Below, one piece after another: positions 16,047-24,998 of a stretch of DNA of 64,000 bases. The stretch's first letter is position 1. Every line of letters begins with the position of its first letter. The position numbers and the translations under genes were made by a program. Source of the DNA: Falsiroseomonas oleicola (lineage in GTDB: Bacteria > Pseudomonadota > Alphaproteobacteria > Acetobacterales > Acetobacteraceae); NCBI RefSeq assembly GCF_019029495.1, contig NZ_JAERQM010000001.1, forward strand, positions 1,240,001 to 1,304,000, read 5' to 3'. The notes beneath the pieces were generated by a model that was given only the letters and a program-made list of their open reading frames with translations, was not told the DNA's origin and ran no database searches.

Positions 16047-17018
16047 ATGTTCCAACGCCGCACCGCGCTCGGCCTCGCCGCCGCTGGCCTGCTGCCGATG
16101 CCCGTCCGCGCCCAGACTTTCCCGGAACGCAACGGCCGCTACATCGTCCCCTTCCCGCCAGGCGGGCTGACCGACATCATGGCGCGGCTGGTGGCCCAGA
16201 AGCTCGGCGAGGGCTGGGGCCGGCCGGTGGTGGTCGACAACCGGGCCGGCGGCAATGCGCTGATCGGCGCCGATGCCGCCGCCAAGGCCGCGCCGGATGG
16301 GCATACGCTGCTGGCTATCACCCTGACCCATGCGGTGAACGCCACGCTGTTCCCGAATGCGCCCTACGACTTCCGGCGCGATTTCGCGGTGATCTCCGTG
16401 CTCGGCTCCCTGCCGCTCGCGGTGGTGGTGAATGCGGAGCGCAATCCGGCGCGGGACCTCGCCGGGCTGGTGGCGCAGGCGCGGGAGCGGACGCTGAATG
16501 GCGGCACCTCCGGCACCGGGTCGCCGCCGCATCTGGGGCTGGAGCTGTTCCGCCGGGTAACGCGCGCCGGGGACCGGATCGTGCATGTGCCCTATCGCGG
16601 CGGCGCGCCCTCCGTCACCGATCTCGCCGCCGGGAACCTGGACATGATGGTCTCCAACCTGCCGGAATGCCTGGCTCAGATCCGCGGCGGCCGGCTGCGC
16701 GCGCTCGCCGTGACCAGCGCGGAGCGCCACCCGCTGGTGCCGGATGTGCCAACGGTGCGGGAGGCCGGGCTGCCGGAGCTGGAGGTCACCAACTGGACCG
16801 CCGTGCTGACCAATGCGGCGGTGCCGGAGCCCATCCTGGCGCGGCTGGAACGCGACGTGCAGGCGGCGATCCACGACCCGACCACCAGCCAGCGCGCCCG
16901 CGATGGCGGCTTCCAGGTGCTCGGCTGGGACCGGGCGCGGTCCACGGAATTCGTGCGGCGGGAAACGGATCGCTGGGCCTCCCTTGTCACCGAGGCCGGG
17001 ATCAAGCCCGATGCGTGA
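16047..17018 (+). CDS. Tripartite tricarboxylate transporter receptor (Bug family)
   Basis: A 323-residue periplasmic solute receptor of the Bug/TctC family. It has a twin-arginine-like signal (FQRRTALGLAAAGLLPMPVRA) and the family pattern: IVPFPPGGLTDIMARLVAQK, VVVDNRAGGNALIGADAAAK, GGTSGTGSPPHL, HVPYRGGAPSVTDLAAGNLD and DVPTVREAGLPE. Such receptors bind carboxylates and are present in large numbers in these bacteria, often without their own TctAB. A good GGGAGGA site precedes the ATG. The next gene encodes a 2-oxoacid-type dehydrogenase, so the ligand may be a hydroxy- or keto-acid; that is inference. Confidence 0.93.
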   Translation: MFQRRTALGLAAAGLLPMPVRAQTFPERNGRYIVPFPPGGLTDIMARLVAQKLGEGWGRPVVVDNRAGGNALIGADAAAKAAPDGHTLLAITLTHAVNATLFPNAPYDFRRDFAVISVLGSLPLAVVVNAERNPARDLAGLVAQARERTLNGGTSGTGSPPHLGLELFRRVTRAGDRIVHVPYRGGAPSVTDLAAGNLDMMVSNLPECLAQIRGGRLRALAVTSAERHPLVPDVPTVREAGLPELEVTNWTAVLTNAAVPEPILARLERDVQAAIHDPTTSQRARDGGFQVLGWDRARSTEFVRRETDRWASLVTEAGIKPDA

Positions 17019-17037
17019 AACCACCGGATGATGCCCC

Positions 17038-18060
17038 ATGCCCCGACTGAGCCTGGCTGACGCCCAGACCCTCGCCGCCGCCGCGCTTTCGGCGGCCGGC
17101 GCCAATGCCGAGATGGCGCGGCTGACCGCCGCCGCGCTGGTGGCGGCGGAGGCGGAGGGCCAAGGCGGGCACGGCCTGTCGCGGGTGCCGCAATATGCCG
17201 GCTTCCTCGCCGGCGGCCGGGCCGATGGCGCGGCGGTGCCCATGGTGGTGGCGCAGCGCGGCGGGGCGGCGCTGATCGATGCCGGGCATGGCCTCGCCTA
17301 TCCCGCGCTGGACCTGGCGGTGGCGGAAGCCGCAAGGCGGGCGCGGGCGCAGGGCGTCGCCTTCATCGGCGTCACCAACAGCAACCATGCCGGCGCCATG
17401 GGGCTGACGGTGGCGGCGCTGGCACGGCAGGGCCTGGTGGCGCTGGCCTTCACCAATTCCCCGGCCGCCATGCCGGTGCCGGGCGGCAGGCGGCCGCTGA
17501 TGGGCACCAACCCCGTCGCCGCCGCCTTCCCGCGCCAAGGGGGCCACCAGGGTGCCGACCCGCTGGTGATCGACATGGCGCTGTCGGAGGTGGCGCGCGG
17601 CAAGATCATGCTGGCGGCCAAGGCGGGGAAGAAAATCCCTCTCGGCTGGGCGCTGGACGCCGATGGCAACCCGACCACCGACCCGCAGGCGGCGCTGGAT
17701 GGGGCCATGCTGGCCATGGGCGGCACCAAGGGTGCGCTGCTGGCCCTGGTGGTGGAACTGCTGTGCTGCGCTTTGACCGGCGCCGCCTTCGGCTTCGAGG
17801 CCGACAGCTTCTTCGCCGAGGAAGGCAACCGCCCCCGCCTCGGCCATGCCCTGCTGGCCATCGACCCCGGCGCGCTGGGCGGGGCGGAGGGTTTTGCGGA
17901 ACGGCTGGAATTCCTGCTCGCCGCCATGCAGGGCGACCCCGGCGTGCGCCTGCCCGGCAGCCGCCGCGCCAGCCTCGCCGCCCGCGCGGCGGCCGAGGGG
18001 GTGGAGGTGCCGGCGCCGCTGCTGGCCCAGCTTCAGGACCTGGCGTCCAAGGCCGGGTAG
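17038..18060 (+). CDS. Malate/L-lactate (Ldh2) family dehydrogenase
   Basis: A 340-residue NAD(P)-dependent oxidoreductase of the Ldh2/YlbC family (malate, L-sulfolactate, ureidoglycolate or imine reductases). Features include the N-terminal helical region with EAEGQGGHGLSRVPQY, containing the conserved His, then VTNSNHAGAMG, FTNSPAAMPVPGG and PLMGTNPVAAAFPR, and the GGTKGALLALVVELLC loop. The exact substrate differs widely between members and cannot be assigned. It follows the Bug receptor gene by 19 bp and is probably in the same transcript. Confidence 0.88.
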   Translation: MPRLSLADAQTLAAAALSAAGANAEMARLTAAALVAAEAEGQGGHGLSRVPQYAGFLAGGRADGAAVPMVVAQRGGAALIDAGHGLAYPALDLAVAEAARRARAQGVAFIGVTNSNHAGAMGLTVAALARQGLVALAFTNSPAAMPVPGGRRPLMGTNPVAAAFPRQGGHQGADPLVIDMALSEVARGKIMLAAKAGKKIPLGWALDADGNPTTDPQAALDGAMLAMGGTKGALLALVVELLCCALTGAAFGFEADSFFAEEGNRPRLGHALLAIDPGALGGAEGFAERLEFLLAAMQGDPGVRLPGSRRASLAARAAAEGVEVPAPLLAQLQDLASKAG

Positions 18061-18127
18061 CGCCGGCCGCGCCCGTCATGCCAAAAGCATTCCTGAACTA
18101 ACTGCAATGATTACGACGGAGCCTGCG

Positions 18128-19240
18128 ATGCCGAGCCCGGCCCTCTCCCTCGGGGAGCCCATTCCGCCCTTCCACGCCCGCTCCGCCGTGAACCCCCGCT
18201 TCGCCTTCGACACCACGGCCGGGCGCTGGCTGATGGTGCTGATCCCGGGCAGCTTTGAAACGCCGGGGCTGGCGGGGCGTCTTGCCGCCATGGTCGCCCC
18301 CCATGCCCATCTGCTGGACCAGACGCATGCCTACCTGTTCATCCTGGGCACCGATCCGGCGGATGAGGCGGCCGGCCGCATGACGGATGGCCCGGGCCGC
18401 CGGGTGCTGTGGGACGATGACGGCAGCGCCCGCCGCGCCTTCCGCGCCGTCGCGCCGGATGGCACGCTATCGCCCGGCTGGGTGCTGCTGGACCCGATGC
18501 TGCGCGTCTTCGGCGTCTGGTCGCTGGAGCAGGGTGAGGAGGCGATGGCCACGCTCGCGGCCGTGCCGCCGCCCGGCGACCATGCCGGGGTGCCGCTGGT
18601 GGCCCCGGTGCTGGTGCTGCCGCGCGTCTTCGAACCCGGTTTCTGCCAGCGCCTGATCGCGGAATATGAGGCGATCGGCGGTGGCGAGAGCGGCTTCATG
18701 CGGGACGTGGACGGCCGCACCATCGGTGTGATGGATTCCAGCCATAAGCGCCGCAAGGACGCCTTCCTGCAGGATGAGGCGCTGAAGGCGCAGATCCGCG
18801 CCCGGCTGAACGCCCGGCTGATCCCGGAAATCCGCCGCGCCTTCCAGTATGAGGTCACCCGCCTCGAACGCTATGTCGTTGCCTGCTACGACGCGGCCGA
18901 GAAGGGCTTCTTCCGGGCGCATCGGGACAACACCACCAAGGCCACCGCGCATCGCCGCTTCGCCGTCACCATCAATTTGAACGATGGCCGTCCCGGTGGG
19001 GATTTCGAGGGCGGAGACCTGAATTTCCCCGAATTCGGTCCCCGCACCTATCTGGCACCTCGCGGCGGGGCTGTGGTGTTTTCCTGCTCCTTGCTGCATG
19101 AGGCCCGCCCGGTGACGCGCGGACGGCGATACGCCTTCCTGCCGTTCCTGTATGATGATGCCGCCGCGGCGGTGCGCGAGGAGGGTGCGAGATTTCTGGG
19201 TCAGACGATGCCACAGGCGGCGGTTACGACGGACGCCTGA
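18128..19240 (+). CDS. 2OG-Fe(II) oxygenase with redoxin-like N-terminal domain
   Basis: A 370-residue two-domain protein. Residues 1-150 resemble a peroxiredoxin/AhpC fold (SLGEPIPPFHARSAVNPRFA, WLMVLIPGSF, DPMLRVFGVWSL), but the position of the peroxidatic Cys (P-x-x-x-T-x-x-C) is GSFETPG with no Cys. Residues 160-345 form a prolyl-4-hydroxylase-type oxygenase, with metal ligands H265, D267 (HRD) and H324 and a 2-oxoglutarate-binding Arg near 331-334 (VTRGRRYAF). The target is unknown; a protein or peptide hydroxylase is plausible. ATG 18128 follows GGAG; an in-frame ATG at 18107 is an alternative. Confidence 0.82.
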   Translation: MPSPALSLGEPIPPFHARSAVNPRFAFDTTAGRWLMVLIPGSFETPGLAGRLAAMVAPHAHLLDQTHAYLFILGTDPADEAAGRMTDGPGRRVLWDDDGSARRAFRAVAPDGTLSPGWVLLDPMLRVFGVWSLEQGEEAMATLAAVPPPGDHAGVPLVAPVLVLPRVFEPGFCQRLIAEYEAIGGGESGFMRDVDGRTIGVMDSSHKRRKDAFLQDEALKAQIRARLNARLIPEIRRAFQYEVTRLERYVVACYDAAEKGFFRAHRDNTTKATAHRRFAVTINLNDGRPGGDFEGGDLNFPEFGPRTYLAPRGGAVVFSCSLLHEARPVTRGRRYAFLPFLYDDAAAAVREEGARFLGQTMPQAAVTTDA

Positions 19241-19269
19241 ACAAGGGGCCGGAGGATCGCCGCGGCCAG

Positions 19270-20016
19270 ATGCCGGAACGCGGCTGGCGGGATTCGGACC
19301 TCGACCGGCTCTGCGGCCCGGCGGCGGCCATCGCGGCCTTCGCGACGCGTCCGGACGATGTGCTGCGCCTGTTCTACACCGCCAGCCGGCGGCGGGAGGT
19401 CGGGCCGATCTGCGCCGTCATGGCCCGCGGCCGCCGCCCCTACCGCGAAGTGACGCCGGAGGAGCTGGTGCGCATCGCCCGCACCGAACACCATGGCGGC
19501 GTGGTGGCCATCGCCGTGCCGCGCCCGGTGGCGGAGCTTGGCGGAGGTCCCTTCCCCCAGGCCTTGCTGGGCGCGAAGGTGCTGCCGCTGCTGGATGGCA
19601 TCGGCAATCCGCACAATCTCGGCGCCATCGCCCGTTCCGCCGCCTTCTTCGGCTGCACCGGCATGCTGCTGTCGGATGATCCGCGCCAGGCCGGGCTTTC
19701 GGATGCCGCCTATCGCATCGCGGAAGGCGGGCTGGAGCATCTTTCCGTCCTGCGCCTGCCCAATCCCTCCGTCTCCCTGCGCGCCCTCGCCCCCCGCTTC
19801 ACCACCGTGGCGGCGGTTGCCGCCGGCGGCATGGCGCCGCAGGACCTGCCGCGCAACAAGCCCTTCGTGCTGGCGCTGGGGAATGAGGAGCTGGGCCTGC
19901 CCGGCCTGACCGCCGCCGCCTGCACCCATCGGGTCACCCTGCCCGGCAGCGGCAAGGTGGAAAGCCTGAACGTCTCGGTCGCCGCCGCCGTGCTGCTCCA
20001 CGCCCTGGCGGGGTAG
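19270..20016 (+). CDS. TrmH/SpoU family RNA methyltransferase
   Basis: A 248-residue SPOUT-class RNA 2'-O-methyltransferase. The three family motifs are clear: LDGIGNPHNLGAIARSAAFF (motif 1, about 110-129), ALGNEELGL (motif 2) and LPGSGKVESLNVSVAAAVLL (motif 3), which together form the knotted SAM site. The N-terminal part (about 1-95) is an L30e-like substrate-binding domain with YTASRRREVGPICAVMARGR. It could act on tRNA or 23S rRNA; the target is not readable. It starts 30 bp after the oxygenase gene. Confidence 0.9.
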   Translation: MPERGWRDSDLDRLCGPAAAIAAFATRPDDVLRLFYTASRRREVGPICAVMARGRRPYREVTPEELVRIARTEHHGGVVAIAVPRPVAELGGGPFPQALLGAKVLPLLDGIGNPHNLGAIARSAAFFGCTGMLLSDDPRQAGLSDAAYRIAEGGLEHLSVLRLPNPSVSLRALAPRFTTVAAVAAGGMAPQDLPRNKPFVLALGNEELGLPGLTAAACTHRVTLPGSGKVESLNVSVAAAVLLHALAG

Positions 20017-20030
20017 CGGCGGTTCAGGTG

Positions 20031-21287
20031 ATGCGCCTTCCCTCGGAGCCCGACGTGCTGGTGATCGGTGCCGGCGCCGCCGGCATCGCCGCCGCGCGGG
20101 CCGTGCTGGCGGCCGGGCGCAGCGTGCTGGTGCTGGAAGCGCGGGACCGGCCCGGCGGCCGCGTGCTCACCGACCATCGGCTTGGCCTGCCCTTCGACCA
20201 TGGCGCCGCCTGGCTGCATAATGCGGAGGACAATCCGCTGGTGGCCCTGGCCGGGTCGCTCGGCATGGCGCTGGCCGATTCCGACGCGCTGCGCCGGGAA
20301 TTCAGCTTCGTCGGCGACCGTCCCGCCACCCCGGCGGAGCAGGCGGATTACGGCGAGGCCTGGGACCGCGCCACGGCGGCGCTCGCCGCCCGCGCCGCCC
20401 AGCCCGGCGATTGCAGCCTGGCGGAGGCCCTGCCCCAGGGCGGCGCCTGGGATGCCACAGTCAGCGCCTGGCAGGCCGATATCATCTCCGCCGCCCCGCC
20501 CGGGCGCATCAGCCTGGCGGATTTCACCGCCAATGCGCTGGATGGCGGCAACCGGATGGTGGAGGACGGCCTCGGCACGCTGCTGGCGCGGCTGGCGGAG
20601 GGGCTGCCGATCCGGCTCTCGGCGCCGGTCACCCGCCTGGACTGGGGTGGGCGGCAGGCGGTGGCGGAGGGCGTGTTCGGCACCATCCGCGCCGGCGCCG
20701 TGATCGCCACCCTGCCCACCAGCCTGATCGCGGCGGAGACCATCCGCTTCGACCCGCCGCTGCCGGCGGAGGTCCTTCAGGCGGCGGCCGACCTGCCGCT
20801 GGGCAGCGTCGCCAAGGTGGGCTTCCGGGGCGCCACGGCGCTCGGCCTGCCGCCCTTCAGCTCGATCGACCGGCAGGTGGCGCCCGGGGAGCCGCTGGTC
20901 GCCATCTCCGCCCGCCCCTTCGGCCGCGACCTGCTGGCCTGCCATGTCGGCGGCGACATCGCGGCAGCGCTGGAGGCGGAGGGCGATGCGGCGCTGGAGG
21001 CCTTCATGCGGGCGGAGGTGGCCCTGCGCTTCGGCGCCCGGGCCGCCGCCGCGTTACATTTCGATCCGATCGTCACCGCCTGGCAACGCGACCCCTGGGC
21101 GCGCGGCGTGTATAGCTATGCCCGGGTGGGCCGGGCCGGCGCACGGCAGATTCTGGCCGCACCCATGGCGGGCGGGCGGCTCTGCCTGGCCGGGGAGGCC
21201 TGCCATACGCGCCTCGCCGGCACCGTTGCCGGGGCCTGGTATGCCGGCGAAGCCGCGGCAGCCGCCGCCCTGGCCGCCCTCGGCTGA
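20031..21287 (+). CDS. FAD-dependent amine oxidase family protein
   Basis: A 418-residue flavoprotein of the monoamine oxidase/polyamine oxidase family. The dinucleotide-binding motif VIGAGAAGIAAARAVLAAG and the second FAD motif EARDRPGGRVLT lie in the first 45 residues, followed by FDHGAAWLH. The C-terminal FAD segment LCLAGEACHTRLAGTVAGAW is also intact. It oxidises an amine, or possibly desaturates another substrate. A signal peptide is not evident, so it is probably cytoplasmic. A GTG immediately before the ATG could also serve as start. It is followed by a mosaic repeat. Confidence 0.88.
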   Translation: MRLPSEPDVLVIGAGAAGIAAARAVLAAGRSVLVLEARDRPGGRVLTDHRLGLPFDHGAAWLHNAEDNPLVALAGSLGMALADSDALRREFSFVGDRPATPAEQADYGEAWDRATAALAARAAQPGDCSLAEALPQGGAWDATVSAWQADIISAAPPGRISLADFTANALDGGNRMVEDGLGTLLARLAEGLPIRLSAPVTRLDWGGRQAVAEGVFGTIRAGAVIATLPTSLIAAETIRFDPPLPAEVLQAAADLPLGSVAKVGFRGATALGLPPFSSIDRQVAPGEPLVAISARPFGRDLLACHVGGDIAAALEAEGDAALEAFMRAEVALRFGARAAAALHFDPIVTAWQRDPWARGVYSYARVGRAGARQILAAPMAGGRLCLAGEACHTRLAGTVAGAWYAGEAAAAAALAALG

Positions 21288-21318
21288 GGCAAGATGCAAC
21301 CGACTTGGCGGCAACGGC

Positions 21319-21427
21319 GTTAGAGCCTGGTGCGTGAAATTCGTTCACGCTCCACGCTCTAACCTTTTGTTTGATCGCATGATTCAGACCTTCGGTGCCT
21401 TCGCACCTTCGGTCATCATGCTCTAAG
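21319..21427 (+). repeat. Mosaic intergenic repeat, copy E (full-length)
   Basis: Occupies the gap between the amine oxidase and the second Mla-type operon. It begins AGAGCCTGGTGCGTGAAATT and contains a GTGCGTGAA/TTCACGC type inverted repeat, then TTTGTTTGATCGCATGATTC and the 38-bp core at 21381-21418. Outer arms GCATGAT and ATCATGC and inner arms GGTGC-CTTC-GCACC make a long hairpin. The 38-bp core is identical at 52436-52473. The layout resembles the mosaic palindromic repeats known in rhizobia (RIME-like), though the sequence is not the same. Confidence 0.85.
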
Positions 21428-21458
21428 CCCCGATGCGGCAGATTGGCCGGGTCTGGGT

Positions 21459-22583
21459 GTGCGGAATGGAGACAGGGTTCTGGCCGAAAGCTTGACACTG
21501 CGGGAGGCTGACGGCGCGCGCATCCTGGCGCTGTCCGGCCGCGTCGACACGATGGCGGCGGCAGCGCTCTGGACGAAGCTGATGGCGGAGGCGCGCAAGC
21601 CCGGCCCGCCCTTGGTGCTCGACCTGGCGGAGGTGGAGGCGGTGGACACCACCGGCGCCACCCTGCTGCTGACCGCCCAGGGCGCCACCGAGGGCGCCCG
21701 CATCGAGGGCGCCAGCCCCGGCGTGGTGGCCGTGCTGGACCGGGTGCGGGACGCGCTGGCCGCCCCCCGCCCCAAGACCGTGCCCTACCGCTTCTCCCCC
21801 CTGTCCGGCGTCGGCCGGCGGGTGGTGAATGCGCTGCGCAATGCGGTGGACTGGCTCGCCTTCCTGGGGGAGGTGCTGGTGGTCGCGCTGGGCACGCTGA
21901 TCCGCCCCTGGCGGCTGCGCGGGCGTGAATTGCTGCGCCACCTGGACGAGGCCGGCACCCGCGCCTTCGGGCTGGCGACGCTGCTGGGCGCGCTGCTCGG
22001 CGTGATCCTGGCCTTCCAGTCGGCGATCCCGCTGCGCCAGTTCGGCGCGGAGATCTTCGTGCCCAGCCTGGTCGGAATCTCCCTGCTGCGGGAGCTGGGG
22101 CCGCTGATGGCCGGCGTGGTACTGGCCGGGCGGACCGGCTCCGCCTATGCCGCCGAGCTCGGCACGATGAGCGTGAATGAGGAAGTGGCGGCCTTGCGCA
22201 TCATGGGCATCGATCCGATGGCGCTGCTGGTGCTGCCCCGGGTGCTGGCGGGGATGCTGGTGATGCCGGTGCTGTCGCTGGTGCTGACGCTGGCCGGGCT
22301 GGCGGGCATGGCGCTCATCATGCGCATCCTGGGTTTCCAGATGACCACGGTGGCGCAGCAGCTCATCAACTTCGTCAGCCTGAAGGACCTGCTGGGCGGG
22401 CTGTTCAAGGCGGCGGTCTTCGGCCTGGCGATCGCCATCATCGGCTGCCGCGCGGGGCTGGGCGCCGGGCGTGGGCCGCGCGCGGTCGGCGATGCGGCGA
22501 CGGCCGCGGTGGTGGGCGGCATCGTCGCCATCGTGCTGCTGGACGGCGCCTTCGCCGTGCTGTTCGAAAGGCTGGGCCTGTGA
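21459..22583 (+). CDS. MlaE-type ABC permease with N-terminal STAS domain
   Basis: A 374-residue fusion. Residues 1-100 are an MlaB-like STAS domain (LALSGRVDTMAAAALW, LDLAEVEAVDTTGATLLL). Residues 115-374 are the MlaE permease with canonical family motifs LREAGP-like LLRELGPLMAGVVLAGRTGS, AAELGTMSVNEEV and LRIMGIDPMALLVLPRVLAG. The fused STAS replaces the separate MlaB regulator. The GTG start at 21459 is the first good start after the repeat. It opens the operon permease, ATPase, MCE protein, lipoprotein, all with overlapping stops and starts: an intact lipid transporter across the envelope. Confidence 0.92.
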   Translation: MRNGDRVLAESLTLREADGARILALSGRVDTMAAAALWTKLMAEARKPGPPLVLDLAEVEAVDTTGATLLLTAQGATEGARIEGASPGVVAVLDRVRDALAAPRPKTVPYRFSPLSGVGRRVVNALRNAVDWLAFLGEVLVVALGTLIRPWRLRGRELLRHLDEAGTRAFGLATLLGALLGVILAFQSAIPLRQFGAEIFVPSLVGISLLRELGPLMAGVVLAGRTGSAYAAELGTMSVNEEVAALRIMGIDPMALLVLPRVLAGMLVMPVLSLVLTLAGLAGMALIMRILGFQMTTVAQQLINFVSLKDLLGGLFKAAVFGLAIAIIGCRAGLGAGRGPRAVGDAATAAVVGGIVAIVLLDGAFAVLFERLGL

Positions 22584-23371
22584 GCGAAACCCAGCGCCTG
22601 CCGGAAAAGACCAAGCCGGTCTTCGGCCCCCCGGTCATCACCGCCACCGACCTGACCGCGCGCTTCGGCACCAACACCCTGTTCCGCCATGTCAGCTTCG
22701 AGGTGAAGCGCGGCGAGGTCTTCGTCATCCTCGGCGGCTCCGGCTGCGGCAAGTCCACCCTGCTGAAGCTGATGATCGGCCTGGTGCCGCCGGCCGAGGG
22801 CAAGGTGGATATCCTGGACACCGACATCTGGGCGACGGAGGGCGCGGCGCGGCTCGACCTGCTGAAGCGCATCGGGGTGATGTGGCAGCAAGGCGCCATG
22901 TTCGGGTCGCAGACCCTGCTGGAGAATGTCGAGATGCCACTGGCCGAGCACACCACCCTGCCGGCCGAGGCGCGGCGGGAGGTGGCGCGGGCCAAGCTCG
23001 GCCTGGTCGGGCTGTCGGCGGCCGCCGACCAGCTTCCCTCCGAGATCTCGGGCGGCATGCTGAAGCGCGCCGGCATCGCCCGGGCGCTGGCGCTCGATCC
23101 GCCCATCCTGTTCCTGGACGAACCCTCCGCCGGGCTCGATCCGATCACCTCGGCGGGGCTGGATGCGCTGATCCGCGACCTGTCGCGTTCATTGGGGACA
23201 ACCTTTGTGGTGGTGACGCATGAACTGGCCTCCATCCTGGCCATCGGCGACCGCTGCATCATGCTGGACAAGGAGGCCAAGGGGATGATCGCCGAAGGCG
23301 ACCCGCGCGAGCTGCGCGACCACGGCACCCACCCGACCGTCCGGGCCTTCTTCCTACGGGAGGCCTTGTGA
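22580..23371 (+). CDS. MlaF-type ABC transporter ATPase
   Basis: A 263-residue ATPase that powers the lipid transporter. All motifs are intact: Walker A GGSGCGKST (about 53-61), Q-loop WQQGAMFGS, signature EISGGMLKRAGIARALALDP, Walker B ILFLDEPSAGLDP and switch His in VVVTHE. The SGGMxxR signature is the form typical of Mla/Ttg2A ATPases. The start is a GTG overlapping the permease stop (GTGA). It contrasts directly with the degenerate paralogue at 5.2-5.9 kb. Confidence 0.95.
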   Translation: MSETQRLPEKTKPVFGPPVITATDLTARFGTNTLFRHVSFEVKRGEVFVILGGSGCGKSTLLKLMIGLVPPAEGKVDILDTDIWATEGAARLDLLKRIGVMWQQGAMFGSQTLLENVEMPLAEHTTLPAEARREVARAKLGLVGLSAAADQLPSEISGGMLKRAGIARALALDPPILFLDEPSAGLDPITSAGLDALIRDLSRSLGTTFVVVTHELASILAIGDRCIMLDKEAKGMIAEGDPRELRDHGTHPTVRAFFLREAL

Positions 23372-24387
23372 TGGCCAGTTCCAAGACACTCTATGCCCGG
23401 GTCGGCGCGCTGGTCATCGTCGGCGTCGTGCTGGCGATCGGCTTCGTGCTGTTCCTGGCCGGCGGGCGCGGGTTGCAGGCGACCCAGGTGTTCGAAAGCT
23501 ATTTCGACGAGTCGGTGCAGGGCCTCGATGTCGGCGCGCCGGTGCGCTATCGCGGCGTGGCGATCGGGCGGGTGACGCAGATCGGGCTGGTGGCGGCGGA
23601 GTATCCGCGGGCGGAGGGCATTTCCTATTCCGCCGGGTTCCAGCGGGTGTTCCTGCGCTTCGCGCTCGACCTGAGCCAGGTGGGGGAGACGCCCGACCTG
23701 GCCGAGGCGGTGCGGCGCGGGTTGCGGGCGCGGATCACCGCCCAGGGCATCACCGGGGTGAACTACCTGGAGCTGGACTTCGTCCAGGCCCAGCGCTTCC
23801 CCGTCATCGCCCCGCCCTGGCAGCCGCGCTATGCGGTCATTCCAGGCATCCCCTCCACCGTCGCCCAGGTGACCAATGCGGCGGAGGCGCTGATGCAGCG
23901 CCTGGCCGACATCCCGGTGGACCAGATCACCCAGGACGTGGCCGGCCTGCTCTCCAACCTGAACCGGCAGACCGGCGAGGGCGACCTCGCGCAGATCCTG
24001 CGTGAGGCCGCGACCACCATGGCGCTGCTGCGCGCGGCCGTGCAGGACGGCGACCTGGCCGGCGCCGTGGGCGAGTTCCGTGCCGCCGCCACCGATGCAC
24101 GCGCGGTGCTGGGCGGCCCCGAACTGCGCGGCGCCATGGCGAACGCCGCCGGCGCCGCGGCGGAGCTGCGCCGGGTGGCGCAACGCCTGCCCGGCGCGGT
24201 GGAGGGGATGGAACGGACCATGCGCGCGGCGCGGGAGACGACGGTGGATGTGCAGGCGGAACTGCTGCCCATCCTGATCGACCTGCGCGCCACCACCGCC
24301 AACCTGCGGGCCACCGCCGAACAGCTGCGATCCTCCCCCTCGCAATTGTTGTTCGGCGCGCCCCCGACGCCGGATCGCCGCCGATGA
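23368..24387 (+). CDS. MlaD-type MCE substrate-binding protein
   Basis: A 339-residue protein anchored by an N-terminal helix (GALVIVGVVLAIGFVLFLAG). The MCE domain spans about residues 40-140: ESYFDESVQGLDVGAPVRYR, GVAIGRVTQIGLV and ITGVNYLELDF. A long helical region with repeated AA-x-L motifs follows, and probably assembles into a tunnel for lipids. A GTG at 23368 and an ATG at 23371 are both possible starts; both overlap the ATPase stop. The next gene encodes its outer-membrane lipoprotein partner. Confidence 0.92.
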   Translation: MMASSKTLYARVGALVIVGVVLAIGFVLFLAGGRGLQATQVFESYFDESVQGLDVGAPVRYRGVAIGRVTQIGLVAAEYPRAEGISYSAGFQRVFLRFALDLSQVGETPDLAEAVRRGLRARITAQGITGVNYLELDFVQAQRFPVIAPPWQPRYAVIPGIPSTVAQVTNAAEALMQRLADIPVDQITQDVAGLLSNLNRQTGEGDLAQILREAATTMALLRAAVQDGDLAGAVGEFRAAATDARAVLGGPELRGAMANAAGAAAELRRVAQRLPGAVEGMERTMRAARETTVDVQAELLPILIDLRATTANLRATAEQLRSSPSQLLFGAPPTPDRRR

Positions 24388-24998
24388 ACCGCCGCGCCCT
24401 TTTGGCCGCCCTGCCCTTGCTGGCGGCCGGCTGCTCCATCCTGCCGGACCGGCCCAATGTGCCGGTCCGGCGCTATCCGCTGAACCCCCAGCGGCCGAAT
24501 GCCCGCGGCGCGGCACCGCGCGCGCCGGTGCTGCTGGTGCGGCGGGTGCGGGCGGTGCCCGGCCTGCAGGATCTCGGGCTGCGCCGGCTGCGGCCGGATG
24601 GGTCCTATGAGATCCTGACCTATGAGCAATGGCTCGCCCCGCCCTCCGACCTGGCCGATTCGGCGCTGCGCGCCTGGCTCCAGGCCTCCGGCCTGTTCAC
24701 CGCCGTCATCCCGCAGGGCAGCCGCGCCGATGCGGACCTGGTGCTGGAGATGCAGTTGACGATGCTGGAGGCGGTGCCCAGTGCCGGCCAGGCCCGCGCC
24801 GGCCTGTCGGGTCTGCTGCTGCGGGAGGAACGGCTTTCCTCCCGCGTCATCGAGACGCTGGAGGTTGGCGCGGTGGCGCCGCTGGCGCCGGATGCGGAGG
24901 CACCGGCCATGGCGCAGGCCGTGACGATGGCGCTTGGCCTGGCGATGGGGCGGCTGGAACAGGCGCTGGCGCCGCTGGTGGGGGCCGGCTTCCGCTGA
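24384..24998 (+). CDS. ABC-type transport auxiliary lipoprotein (PqiC/YmbA-like)
   Basis: A 204-residue lipoprotein with signal NRRALLAALPLLAAGCSILP and lipidation at Cys17. The body follows the DUF330/ABC_trans_aux pattern: APVLLVRRVRAVPGLQDLGL, YEILTYEQWLAPPSDLADSA, LRAWLQASGLFTAVI, and LVLEMQLTMLEAV. Such proteins cap the periplasmic MCE tunnel at the outer membrane. The ATG overlaps the MCE stop by 4 bp, and it is the last gene of the operon. Confidence 0.88.
   Translation: MNRRALLAALPLLAAGCSILPDRPNVPVRRYPLNPQRPNARGAAPRAPVLLVRRVRAVPGLQDLGLRRLRPDGSYEILTYEQWLAPPSDLADSALRAWLQASGLFTAVIPQGSRADADLVLEMQLTMLEAVPSAGQARAGLSGLLLREERLSSRVIETLEVGAVAPLAPDAEAPAMAQAVTMALGLAMGRLEQALAPLVGAGFR

Noticed and set aside
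21319-21427. Short peptide encoded by the mosaic repeat
   Set aside because: The repeat reads as FGAFAPSV in one frame at both loci, but this follows from identical DNA; no ribosome site or start context.
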